The notes beneath the pieces are model-generated. The model was not told the origin of the DNA and made no database searches. It saw nothing but the letters and a program-made list of their open reading frames with translations. Positions 1 through 6,740 of a stretch of 22,675 bases of DNA are shown in pieces. The position numbers and the translations under genes were made by a program. Position 1 is the first letter of the stretch. Every line of letters starts with the position of its first letter. Origin of the DNA: JBOFFI01 sp051657245 (GTDB lineage Bacteria > Pseudomonadota > Alphaproteobacteria > Holosporales > JBOFFI01); assembly GCA_051657245.1 (NCBI GenBank), contig JBOFKI010000060.1, positions 1-22,675 of the forward strand, read 5' to 3'.

Positions 1-129
1 TTCATCGAAAGGCTTTTTGGCCGAATCAAAGAGAACAAGAGAATCGCTATGCGATTCGATAAGCGCGACACCACGTTCCTTAGCTTTATCGCTTTGGCTC
101 TTCTCAGGGCTTACAAGTTATTTTGTTAA
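1..129 (+). CDS. IS5-type transposase, C-terminal fragment (cut by window edge)
   Basis: Reading frame 1 is open from the first base and ends in TAA. The peptide starts FIERLFGRIKENKRIAMRFD and ends ALLRAYKLFC. The E-R-x-F-x-R-I-K-x-x-(R/K)-R-I-A-x-R-(F/Y)-D-K pattern is the C-terminal signature of DDE transposases of the IS5 superfamily (IS427/IS1031-like), where this Glu is the last catalytic acidic residue. Only the last 42 codons are in the window, so activity and exact subgroup cannot be judged. A second element of the same orientation begins at the other end of the window and supplies an N-terminal piece of a similar transposase. The two may be copies of one IS, but they do not overlap in sequence, so this is inference. 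Confidence 0.85.
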   Translation, partial: FIERLFGRIKENKRIAMRFDKRDTTFLSFIALALLRAYKLFC

Positions 130-133
130 CAGT
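120..133. repeat. Putative right terminal inverted repeat of the IS5-type element
   Basis: Read inward on the minus strand this is ACTGTTAACAAAAT. It matches AGTGTCGTCAAAAG at 22545-22558, ahead of the second transposase, at about 9 of 14 positions (A-TGT---CAAAA). It overlaps the transposase stop codon, as is common at right ends of compact IS elements. The match is imperfect and the two ends come from different copies, so the exact boundary is uncertain. Confidence 0.35.
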
Positions 134-148
134 GCTATAGAAGCTCTC

Positions 149-391
149 CTACTCATCTTCCCCAAACGCATCTTCGAGGAAACCTTTCAAAGCTTCTTTA
201 GTACGTGTCTGGGCGCTTTCTTCTATAAGGTTTTTTTTCTCTTCACTAACCTCTTTATCAGAAACATCACCTGTATCCACATCACCTGAATCGATTGATT
301 CAGTTTCAGTTTCATCTCCCCATGAATTTTCAGCACGACAAGAGGACGTAAATAGAACAAAAAAAATAAAAAACGCTTTGAAATAATTCAT
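149..391 (-). CDS. Small exported acidic protein of unknown function
   Basis: An 80-residue protein starting MNYFKAFFIFFVLFTSSCRA. I chose the ATG at 391 over an upstream in-frame GTG because GGTGGAG sits 6 nt before the ATG. The first 20 residues form a hydrophobic signal peptide. Cleavage could be after the CRA, or it could be a weak lipobox at TSSC (Thr at -3 is atypical). The mature part is short and very acidic, with Asp-Ser-Gly and Asp-Thr-Gly runs, then a Lys/Glu-rich helix ending AFGEDE. No family is recognised. Its stop codon lies about 10-20 bp from the apparent end of the IS, so the IS has inserted just behind it without cutting it. Function unknown; periplasmic or outer-membrane location is inferred from the signal. 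Confidence 0.6.
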   Translation of the reverse strand: MNYFKAFFIFFVLFTSSCRAENSWGDETETESIDSGDVDTGDVSDKEVSEEKKNLIEESAQTRTKEALKGFLEDAFGEDE

Positions 392-515
392 CAACTTCTC
401 CACCCCACCTGCTTTTTAACCTCTTTTCATTTTAGCATGATGTTGCTCCCCATCCATCCAAAAATTAAAAACAGCTTGAGCTCCTTGTCTTATTTTTTCT
501 TTTTGGCAATTTTAT

Positions 516-1088
516 TTATTTGCTTAAAAAAAATCTTAACCTAGCATAGGCCTGGTTAATTCGCTTAAGCATCTCTTCTGCCTCCCCAAAGCCAGATTTT
601 CCAATAACAAGATCCGGATGATAGCGCTTAACCAACAAACGATAGCGCTTTTTAAGCGCGTCGTGCGTAAGGGGTAAACAAAGTCCCAGTAACGTTAAAG
701 CATCCTGAATTTCTTGGGAAACGGGGGAAGTTTTTTTTTCGGAAGGAGGATGGGAAAAATCAGCCCAATCTTTTGGAGTGTGCGTAAAGAAAAGCCTAGA
801 CCTCATAGAGCCTTTGCGAAAAGACCAGGTTGGGCGGTTCCAGGTAAGATCTTCTTTTCGGCTACGTTCTATTTCACCATCGCTCATGCCACGGTAATAA
901 TCCCAAGTGGCATTATACTGCTGCACATGCTCTAAGCAAAAATGATAATAAGCGCCTTCGCCTGGCCCCGCTTTGGGAGCTTTATAAAGCGCTTCTTGGG
1001 AGCAACCATCTTGCTCACAAATGGGAAAAGACGTTTTTCCTTCGCTATAAAATGTTGTTAAAAAAGAAAAAAGAGAACGTTTTGCCAT
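516..1088 (-). CDS. J-domain protein with N-terminal Cys-rich segment
   Basis: A 190-residue protein of a type common in Alphaproteobacteria. The N-terminal half has a CEQDGC cysteine pair (about 24-29), then AYYHFCLEHVQQYNATWDYY and a GMSD motif, matching the conserved front domain of these proteins; the cysteines may bind metal. The C-terminal half (about 127-187) is a J domain: helix II with KKRYRLLVKRYHPD, where HPD is the motif that stimulates DnaK ATPase, then a helix ending INQAYARLRFFL. It lacks the Gly/Phe region and zinc-finger core of DnaJ, so it is a specialised co-chaperone rather than DnaJ itself. The client is unknown. It reads divergently from the tssBC gene across 218 bp. A/T-rich inverted repeats downstream (about 445-510) could end transcription but form no clear terminator. 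Confidence 0.85.
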   Translation of the reverse strand: MAKRSLFSFLTTFYSEGKTSFPICEQDGCSQEALYKAPKAGPGEGAYYHFCLEHVQQYNATWDYYRGMSDGEIERSRKEDLTWNRPTWSFRKGSMRSRLFFTHTPKDWADFSHPPSEKKTSPVSQEIQDALTLLGLCLPLTHDALKKRYRLLVKRYHPDLVIGKSGFGEAEEMLKRINQAYARLRFFLSK

Positions 1089-1306
1089 TTTTCAACGATC
1101 TACCCGTACCAAGATAAAAAAACAGTATTCGACAATTTTTCTCGTATATTTCAAAAATTTTACTCAATTTTAATCAAAAACAACGTTAAATGATCAAGTA
1201 AAAGTTGGTAAGCAGAAAATAAAAAAACATTTATTGAACAGGTAAAGCTTCTTTCCACCATCTGAAAGAGAGCAGAAGTTTAAAGAAGAGTCAAGGGGAG
1301 TACTCG
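1089..1306. promoter_or_regulatory. Divergent intergenic region upstream of the fused sheath gene
   Basis: This 218-bp AT-rich stretch separates the J-domain gene from the T6SS locus and must hold promoters for both. I see no convincing -35/-10 pair. A 7-bp A/T inverted repeat (AATTTTT at 1134-1140, AAAAATT at 1153-1159) is present. The sheath gene has a strong ribosome site, AAGGGGAG, ending 7 nt before its ATG, which fixes the start. Confidence 0.4.
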
Positions 1307-3244
1307 ATGTCGGAAAGCACACAACATATTTTAACACGGATTCGGTCACCTCGCGTTCAAATTACGTACGACGTAGAAGTTGGAGACGCGATTGAGAAGA
1401 AAGAGCTGCCATTTGTGATTGGAATTCTTGCAGATCTAGCGGGGCAGACCCAAAAAGAGATTCCATCTCTAAAAGAGCGTAAATTTATCGAGGTTGACCG
1501 AGATAATTTTAATGATGTGATGACAGCATTGACACCACGTTTGTCTTTTTCTGTGCCTGCTTTGGGTGGCGGAGAAAACACTCAACTTTCTGTTGAACTG
1601 TTTTTTGAGACGATCAACGATTTCTCGCCTGAGAAAATCGTTAAGCAGATCCCCTCTTTAGAAAAAATCTATACGTCTCGTGTACGGCTAACAGATCTTG
1701 TTTCTAAACTGGATGGCCATGATGGACTCGATGCTGAGCTACAGAAGCTCTTTGAATCTCCAGAGCTTTTGCAAAGGCTTCAGCAAGAAGCCCTCTTGGA
1801 AGAAGGAGCTGAAACGCCAGAGATCAATCGCATGATTGAAGAGGGCCAAGCCGTGCGAGACCCAAGCCAAATAGAAAATGCGCGCGCACTTCTCAAAGAA
1901 TTTATCCTTCAGTTAGCGGGTGCCGAAGAAGGCGTCCCCAAGAACTCTTATGGTTTTATTTTACAGTCTATCAAAAAATTGGACAGCCAGCTTTCCGAGC
2001 AGTTGGATGAAATCCTTCATCACCCCGATTTTCAAAAACTGGAGAGCAGTTGGCGAGGCTTTCATTACCTCGTCACAAATTCTGAAACAGGGGAAGGCTT
2101 AAAATTACGACTGCTTCAGATTAGCCAAAAAGAGATGCTCAAAGACCTTGAAAAGGCTATGGAGTTTGACCAAAGCCAGCTCTTTAAAAAAGTTTATGAA
2201 GAAGAATATGGGACGTTTGGTGGAAATCCTTTCTCTTGTTTGGTTGCAGATTTCGAATTTGGTCGCCACCCCCAAGAAATTGAGACATTGCGCAAGCTTT
2301 CAAACATCGCTGCAGCTGCCCATGCGCCTTTGCTCACAGCTGCGTCACCTAAATTGTTTGATATGGGAAGCTTTGGAGAAATTGGGAATCCTCGGGACTT
2401 GGGTAAAATTTTTGAAAGCACGGAACTGGTTAAATGGAATAGCTTCCGCAAAACTGAAGATGCCCGCTATGTCGCGCTTTTGCTCCCCCATGTACTGATG
2501 CGCCAACCCTACGGAGCCACAACAAACCCTGTTGAAACCTTTGATTATGAAGAGCAAGTCGATGGCGAGGACAATCGCAATTTTTGCTGGGGAAACCCAG
2601 CTTACGTGATGGCCCAACGCATCGCCAATGCATTTGCTTTGTATGGTTGGACCGCAGCCATTCGTGGTGTCGAAGGAGGAGGCCTTGTGGAAAACCTGCC
2701 GGTTTACAGCTTCAAAACGACCAATGGGGATTTAAACATGAAATGTCCTACAGAGGTAACCATCACAGACCGGCGAGAAAAAGAGCTGAGTGATTTAGGC
2801 TTCATTGCCCTGTGTCACTGTAAGGGAAAAGATTTTGCTGCCTTTTTCGGCGGGCAGACTGCACAAAAACCAAAGCTTTATAACACCGAAGACGCCAACG
2901 CCAATGCCTTGGTTTCAACACGACTACCTTACATGCTAAATGCATCCCGTTTTGCCCATTACATCAAGGTCATGATGCGCGACAAAATTGGAAGCTTTAT
3001 GTCAAGAGATGACGTAGCAGACTATCTCCAAGATTGGATCGGGGATTACATCTTGCTATCTGATGCAGCTCCTCAGGAGATCAAGGCTCAGTTCCCTCTT
3101 CGGGAAGCCAAAGTGGAGGTTTTGGATGTGCCAGGAAAACCCGGCGCTTATAAGGCTGTTTTATTCTTAAGGCCACATTTTCAGCTTGAAGAACTCACAG
3201 CTTCTCTGCGCTTGGTTGCCAACCTTCCTTCTTCTGCCGCCTAA
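1307..3244 (+). CDS. tssBC: TssB-TssC fusion: type VI secretion contractile sheath in one chain
   Basis: One uninterrupted 645-codon gene covers both sheath subunits. Residues 1 to about 155 are a complete TssB (VipA): RVQITYDVEVGDAIEKKELP near the start, then LKERKF, then DRDNFNDVM, ending in the VRLTDLVSKLDG helix. Residues about 170-645 are a complete TssC (VipB): the ARDP-like segment at 183-187, LHHPDFQKLESSWRGFHYLV (237-256), EYGTFGGNPF, the TAAIRGVEGGGLVENLP region (449-465), CPTEVTITDRREKELSDLGF and the C-terminal PGKPGAYKAVLFLRPHFQLE. The usual separate proteins are about 165 and 495 residues, so nothing substantial is missing. In known systems TssB and TssC form a 1:1 sheath around the Hcp tube that contracts to drive secretion. 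Here the stop and restart between them is gone, replaced by a linker of about 20 residues. An in-frame ATG at residue 176 has no good ribosome site. An hcp-like gene follows after 34 nt. Confidence 0.93.
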   Translation: MSESTQHILTRIRSPRVQITYDVEVGDAIEKKELPFVIGILADLAGQTQKEIPSLKERKFIEVDRDNFNDVMTALTPRLSFSVPALGGGENTQLSVELFFETINDFSPEKIVKQIPSLEKIYTSRVRLTDLVSKLDGHDGLDAELQKLFESPELLQRLQQEALLEEGAETPEINRMIEEGQAVRDPSQIENARALLKEFILQLAGAEEGVPKNSYGFILQSIKKLDSQLSEQLDEILHHPDFQKLESSWRGFHYLVTNSETGEGLKLRLLQISQKEMLKDLEKAMEFDQSQLFKKVYEEEYGTFGGNPFSCLVADFEFGRHPQEIETLRKLSNIAAAAHAPLLTAASPKLFDMGSFGEIGNPRDLGKIFESTELVKWNSFRKTEDARYVALLLPHVLMRQPYGATTNPVETFDYEEQVDGEDNRNFCWGNPAYVMAQRIANAFALYGWTAAIRGVEGGGLVENLPVYSFKTTNGDLNMKCPTEVTITDRREKELSDLGFIALCHCKGKDFAAFFGGQTAQKPKLYNTEDANANALVSTRLPYMLNASRFAHYIKVMMRDKIGSFMSRDDVADYLQDWIGDYILLSDAAPQEIKAQFPLREAKVEVLDVPGKPGAYKAVLFLRPHFQLEELTASLRLVANLPSSAA

Positions 3245-3278
3245 AAGGCAAATTTATTTTTAAACAAGGAGCAAGACC

Positions 3279-3863
3279 ATGACAACACCATTTTATAGAT
3301 CCGGCGACGACGTTCCCCAAAGAGAAATTCAAACCATGTTAGGTAGAGAAATGACAGGAAGCACGATTGATCATTACCCTCAAACTGCCACCGCGAACCA
3401 TGTGATTCAAATAGGGTCTTTTACGAAATCTACCCTCAACGGATTAACTAAGTTTTGTCAGTTATTTGAATATGAAGAAACAATTGACCGTTCCATTAAC
3501 CCCCATGCCGTGGGACAAATTTTTCCGTCTGGTTCCATCGCAGCATCCCATGTAAAGATCTGTATTCCAACAGGAAACTATGTCGCAGACCTTCAAACGC
3601 AGCTATATAAAGGTAATGAAATCAAAGAAATTATAATCAGACAACTGGCGAGTATCAAGAATACAAACACTGTGATCATGGAGATAAAATACAGTATTTG
3701 TTATATCGCTGCTTTTAAACCCCAAGGTAATCGCTCCTGGTTTACATTCCGGTTCGACAAGCGAGATCAGACATTCACAGCCTATGATCAGACAGGGAAA
3801 AAACAAGGAAAATCAGCTTCCCAAATTGATCTTACCACCTCTAAAGTGGGGGGGAAAAAATAA
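3279..3863 (+). CDS. hcp: Hcp-like (TssD) inner-tube protein, divergent
   Basis: A 194-residue protein 34 nt behind the fused sheath gene, with GGAG about 9 nt before the ATG; the two are almost certainly cotranscribed. No signal peptide or membrane segment. The pattern of alternating strands matches Hcp: HVKICIPTG corresponds to the F-T-(I/F)-T-K strand, VADLQTQLYKGNEIKEIIIR to the S-x-x-L-x-x-A-x-x-(T)-G-K-x-(I)-x-x-(V)-x-(I/F) segment, and FTFRFDKRDQTFTAYDQTGK to the closing E-x-(V)-x-(F/L)-x-Y-x-K-I-x-W-x-Y strand. Known Hcp proteins form hexameric rings that stack into the T6SS tube and can carry effectors. This one is longer than the usual 160-170 residues, with an extra N-terminal segment of about 30 residues and a Lys-rich tail. 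Similarity is low, so the call rests partly on gene order. It could be a tube-domain effector instead. Confidence 0.62.
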   Translation: MTTPFYRSGDDVPQREIQTMLGREMTGSTIDHYPQTATANHVIQIGSFTKSTLNGLTKFCQLFEYEETIDRSINPHAVGQIFPSGSIAASHVKICIPTGNYVADLQTQLYKGNEIKEIIIRQLASIKNTNTVIMEIKYSICYIAAFKPQGNRSWFTFRFDKRDQTFTAYDQTGKKQGKSASQIDLTTSKVGGKK

Positions 3864-3871
3864 TTTAAAAG

Positions 3872-3927
3872 AGCCTTTAAAACCCCTTAAACATGACACG
3901 TGCGAGGGGGTTTAGGCTGATTTTTTT
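3872..3927 (+). terminator. Rho-independent terminator after the tssBC-hcp unit
   Basis: AAACCCC (3880-3886) pairs with GGGGTTT (3907-3913). An outer AGCCT (3872-3876) pairs with AGGCT (3914-3918). A run of seven T follows at 3921-3927. It lies between the convergent hcp and terC genes and overlaps the terC stop codon; T-rich sequence on the opposite side could let it work both ways. Confidence 0.7.
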
Positions 3928-4838
3928 CTCCGTTTTTGTTTCTTCCTAGACATCAACATAGAACCGCCTAAGATACATACAATGAACACAAGCGACAAAG
4001 TCGCTGGGATTTTAAGAAAATCTGATAGAAGCATTTTGCTCCCAATAAAACATAAAACAACTGCAATCCCTTTTTTCAGATAGCCAAATCTGTCTACAAA
4101 GTGTACGAGAACAAAATAAAGGGATCGTAGCCCTAAAATAGCCAATACGTTAGAACTATAAATCAAAAAAGGGTCTTGAGTAATGGCAAGCACAGCAGGA
4201 ATTGAGTCCAAAGCAAAAACCAAATCTGCCAGCTCAACCAACACGAGCGCCATAAAAAGAGGGGTAAACGTCAAGCCACCTTCAGGATTTTTAACCCAAA
4301 AGGCTTTTCCTTGATAGTTTTTATCAAAGGGAAACCAAGCGATGAAGCGTTGGACAAAACTGTTTTCTAGAAAAGAAGTTTCTTTAGAAGCCAGCAAAAG
4401 CTTAACACCTGTCACAACCAAGATGCCTCCGAAAACAAAAAGAACCCACTCAAATTGTTCAATTAACTTTAAGCCTCCGATAAGCATGGCGGCACGCATA
4501 ACCAGCGCCCCCAAAACCCCCCAGAATAAAACACGGTGCTGATATTTTGATTGAATCTGGAGGCTAGAGAAAATGAGGGTAAAAAGGAAAATATTATCAA
4601 TGCTTAAAGATTTTTCAACCAGATAACTGGTGAAAAAAAGGACTCCTCTTTCAACGCCTCCATCGATAACAATACCCACCCCAAATAGAAGAGAAAGAAT
4701 AACCCAAACCAAGCTCCAACGAATGGATTCTTTAAGAGAAACTTTGTGTGGATTTTTGTGGAACACGCCTAAATCAAGGATGAGCAAAACTGAAACAGCT
4801 ATCCCCAACAAAGCCCATCCAAGGTACACATGCCCCAT
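3912..4838 (-). CDS. terC: TerC/Alx family membrane protein (probable metal-ion exporter)
   Basis: A 308-residue integral membrane protein with about nine hydrophobic segments. Two family motifs are intact: VEKSLSIDNIF (about residues 73-83) and ELADLVFALDSIPA (about 202-215), each with the acidic residues held to bind metal inside the membrane. Length and layout match the Alx/YgjT branch (about 320 residues); members of this branch have been linked to manganese export, and other TerC proteins to tellurite resistance. The C-terminus is strongly basic (KKQKRRKKSA). It is the last of three closely spaced minus-strand genes. The 89-nt gap before it shows no yybP-ykoY-like manganese riboswitch fold that I can recognise. 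Ribosome site weak (AGAGA). Confidence 0.88.
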   Translation of the reverse strand: MGHVYLGWALLGIAVSVLLILDLGVFHKNPHKVSLKESIRWSLVWVILSLLFGVGIVIDGGVERGVLFFTSYLVEKSLSIDNIFLFTLIFSSLQIQSKYQHRVLFWGVLGALVMRAAMLIGGLKLIEQFEWVLFVFGGILVVTGVKLLLASKETSFLENSFVQRFIAWFPFDKNYQGKAFWVKNPEGGLTFTPLFMALVLVELADLVFALDSIPAVLAITQDPFLIYSSNVLAILGLRSLYFVLVHFVDRFGYLKKGIAVVLCFIGSKMLLSDFLKIPATLSLVFIVCILGGSMLMSRKKQKRRKKSA

Positions 4839-4927
4839 TTTTTCATCTCTTTTATGTTGAATTTAAGGAAATAGCGACTTGAAAAAATTTTACACTCTTT
4901 TATTTTAAAAATCATTCGGGATGGTTT

Positions 4928-5854
4928 TTAGGACTGAAATTTTTTAGAGAGCATGTTGAGCCCCTCTCGGTAATTGGGAAACATGAGGTGAATATCCATC
5001 TCGCGCTTTATTTTTTTGTTGAGAATTTTTTTACTGCTTCGATAAAAGCTTTTCCCCATAGCCGACAAATTTGCTTCTTCAGGAGAAAGAAGAGGAAGGG
5101 AAGGATGCTTCAAAAGTTTGCACCCATATTCCACGAGGCTAGCTGTAGCGGATGGCTCATCGTCTGCAACGTTGTAGATACAGTTAGAGATATTTACTCG
5201 TTTTCCACTATTTTTCACCATAGAAACTTTTAAAACTTGTAAAATATCATTCAAATGAATGCGAGAAAAAACAACATCTTTTTTAAAAATGCGCTTGGCT
5301 TTCCCCTCCAAAATAGCTTCCAAAACATTTCTTCCTGGTCCATAAATCCCTGCTAGCCTGAAAATATGAACAGGAAAGGGGGTCATATAACGTTGGAGCG
5401 AATTTTCAATGTAGAGACGTCGCATACCTTCTGGTGTGTTAGGATGGGGCACTGTTTCCTCATCAACCCACGCACCTTCATGATCACCATAAACCGCTGT
5501 CGAAGACAGATAGCCTAACCATAGCAAAGGAGAGGTGTTTTTTTTAGACGCACACAGGGACAAGGGAGAGAAAAAAGGCTGCTCCTTAAAATAACTTTTG
5601 TTTTTTTGGGAATTCTCTTCTGGCTCAAACTCTCCAATTGGAGGGATTGAGATAAGCATATGGGTTGCCTCGTGCAACGCTTCTTGGAAATGAGGGTCAT
5701 GGGTATCTGCCCAAGTCTCAATACCCAAAACTCGAAGGCGATCAGCTTTTTCTGGCGAGCGTGTGGTTCCTCGAATTTTCCACCCCTTTGAGTTTAAATC
5801 CACAGCAAGGGCTTCTCCTACATACCCCAAACCTATAATCATCAAACAAGGCAT
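4928..5854 (-). CDS. Extended SDR (NAD-dependent epimerase/dehydratase family), YeeZ-like
   Basis: A 308-residue cytoplasmic Rossmann protein. The N-terminus MPCLMIIGLGYVGEALAVDL holds the dinucleotide-binding G-x-G-x-x-G, and R28-ish arginines suggest NADP preference. The central YLSSTAVYGDHEGAWVDE segment is the active-site strand of extended SDRs, and FRLAGIYGPGRN is the substrate-side motif. The usual YxxxK catalytic pair is not clear: the Tyr in RRLYIENSLQRY is followed by no Lys. This is also seen in the YeeZ/NAD(P)-binding atypical SDR group, so the reaction is unknown. It begins 11 nt after the nitroreductase stop and precedes terC by 89 nt on the same strand, consistent with one transcript. 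Confidence 0.8.
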   Translation of the reverse strand: MPCLMIIGLGYVGEALAVDLNSKGWKIRGTTRSPEKADRLRVLGIETWADTHDPHFQEALHEATHMLISIPPIGEFEPEENSQKNKSYFKEQPFFSPLSLCASKKNTSPLLWLGYLSSTAVYGDHEGAWVDEETVPHPNTPEGMRRLYIENSLQRYMTPFPVHIFRLAGIYGPGRNVLEAILEGKAKRIFKKDVVFSRIHLNDILQVLKVSMVKNSGKRVNISNCIYNVADDEPSATASLVEYGCKLLKHPSLPLLSPEEANLSAMGKSFYRSSKKILNKKIKREMDIHLMFPNYREGLNMLSKKFQS

Positions 5855-5865
5855 CTTGAATCTCT

Positions 5866-6447
5866 CTATAAGCTATAGCAAGCTTCATCAAAAGAAGGGC
5901 GGACCCCACGTGGATAGAGAGCTTCCGCATTCCCATACCCCACGTTGCAAAGAAAATTACTTTTCCAAGGCCTGTCTGCAAAGAAAAGCTGATCCACCAT
6001 ATCCTTATCAAAACCTGACATAGGCCCACAATCCAAACCCATGCTACGAGCTGCAAGGATGAAATAGGCGCCCTGAAGCGTCCCATTACGAAAAGCAGTT
6101 TCGCTTGCAAGGTCCTTATTATCCACAAACCAAGACCGTGCGTCGAGGTGGGGAAACAAGACAGGTAACTTGTCATAAAACCTTTGGTCATGGGCAATGA
6201 CCACCGTTACGGGGGCTTCCATGGTCTTATCGACATTCCCAGGAGCTAGGGCTGGTTTTAATTTTTCTTTGGCTTCTTTTGATTTCAAAAAGAGCACTCG
6301 CATGGGGCAACAATTAAGGCTTGTAGGTCCCAAAACTGCTAGCTCATAAATTTGCTGCAGCAGGCCATCTGGAATCTCTTGGGGTTTCCAAGCATTGTAG
6401 GTTCTTGCTTTTCGGAATAACACATCTAGCGCACCTTGAGTCAACAT
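5866..6447 (-). CDS. rutE: Nitroreductase family protein, RutE/HadB subgroup
   Basis: A 193-residue FMN enzyme. It follows E. coli RutE (196 residues) nearly end to end: LFRKARTYNAW near the start, LGPTSLNCCPMRVLFLKS for the FMN-binding loop, LPVLFPHLDARSWFVDNK, ETAFRNGTLQGAYFILAARS, GLDCGPMSGFDK, and a closing FDEACYSL. RutE reduces 3-hydroxypropionate-forming malonic semialdehyde in pyrimidine breakdown, but no other rut gene is in the window, so a broader NAD(P)H-dependent reductase role is as likely. The start is fixed by AAGGA 7 nt upstream of the ATG. It is the first gene of the nitroreductase-SDR-terC run; a TATAGT -10-like box lies on its strand at about 6491-6496. Confidence 0.85.
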   Translation of the reverse strand: MLTQGALDVLFRKARTYNAWKPQEIPDGLLQQIYELAVLGPTSLNCCPMRVLFLKSKEAKEKLKPALAPGNVDKTMEAPVTVVIAHDQRFYDKLPVLFPHLDARSWFVDNKDLASETAFRNGTLQGAYFILAARSMGLDCGPMSGFDKDMVDQLFFADRPWKSNFLCNVGYGNAEALYPRGVRPSFDEACYSL

Positions 6448-6511
6448 GATTTAATCCTTTTTAGACAAATCGAGAACAACGATCGCCGGTACTATAGCGA
6501 AAATTTTTTAA

Positions 6512-6600
6512 ATTTGCTACAGGCGCGAGGAGCAAATCTCGTTGAACGATAAACAACGTGGGTAGCAATTATAAAGGGCGAGCTATTAGCTCTGTTTTTT
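6512..6600 (+). ncRNA. Candidate structured RNA or attenuator ending in a terminator hairpin
   Basis: Two mutually exclusive 7-bp helices share the same bases: ATTTGCT (6512-6518) with AGCAAAT (6531-6537), or TTGCTAC (6514-6520) with GTAGCAA (6562-6568). A terminator-like hairpin follows: GAGCT (6580-6584) with AGCTC (6588-6592), then six T at 6595-6600. Alternative folds before a terminator suggest either a small RNA or transcription attenuation ahead of the yfgM-bamB-tsaD genes. No known RNA family is recognised, and transcription is not shown by sequence alone. Confidence 0.35.
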
Positions 6601-6618
6601 AAAGATCTATCTTGAGGA

Positions 6619-6668
6619 TTTTCATCATTTTGTGAGAAACAAACTCTGTGCTCACGAAAACATGAAAA
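6619..6668. promoter_or_regulatory. 16-bp imperfect hairpin in the yfgM leader
   Basis: TTTTCAT (6619-6625) pairs with ATGAAAA (6662-6668), and inside it TTTTGTGAG (6628-6636) pairs with CTCAC-g-AAAA (6651-6660) with one bulged base. The loop is 14 nt. It lies 72 nt ahead of the yfgM-like start codon. It could be an mRNA leader structure or a protein-binding dyad. Confidence 0.45.
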
Positions 6669-6674
6669 GACCCT

Positions 6675-6695
6675 CTATTTTTTTCGAAAAAATAG
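6675..6695. promoter_or_regulatory. Perfect A/T dyad before the yfgM-like gene
   Basis: CTATTTTTT (6675-6683) and AAAAAATAG (6687-6695) are exact inverted copies around a 3-nt loop. A TATACT box at 6699-6704 follows directly and could be the -10 of the yfgM operon, 37 nt before the ATG, though no good -35 is visible. Confidence 0.35.
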
Positions 6696-6740
6696 ATCTA
6701 TACTGCCCCGGTTTAGATCACGATTGGGAAAGCAAAAGAT

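Noticed and set aside
1832..3244. Separate tssC gene starting at the internal ATG (Met176)
   Set aside because: The frame is continuous from the TssB start and there is no ribosome site within 5-12 nt of this ATG. Internal initiation stays possible but is not supported.
4839..4927. Manganese (yybP-ykoY) riboswitch before the TerC/Alx gene
   Set aside because: The gap is only 89 nt, AT-rich, and shows none of the conserved loops I would expect.
5742..6197. Long minus-strand frame overlapping the SDR and nitroreductase genes
   Set aside because: It is an alternate frame of the well-supported nitroreductase and SDR genes, and its peptide has no recognisable features.
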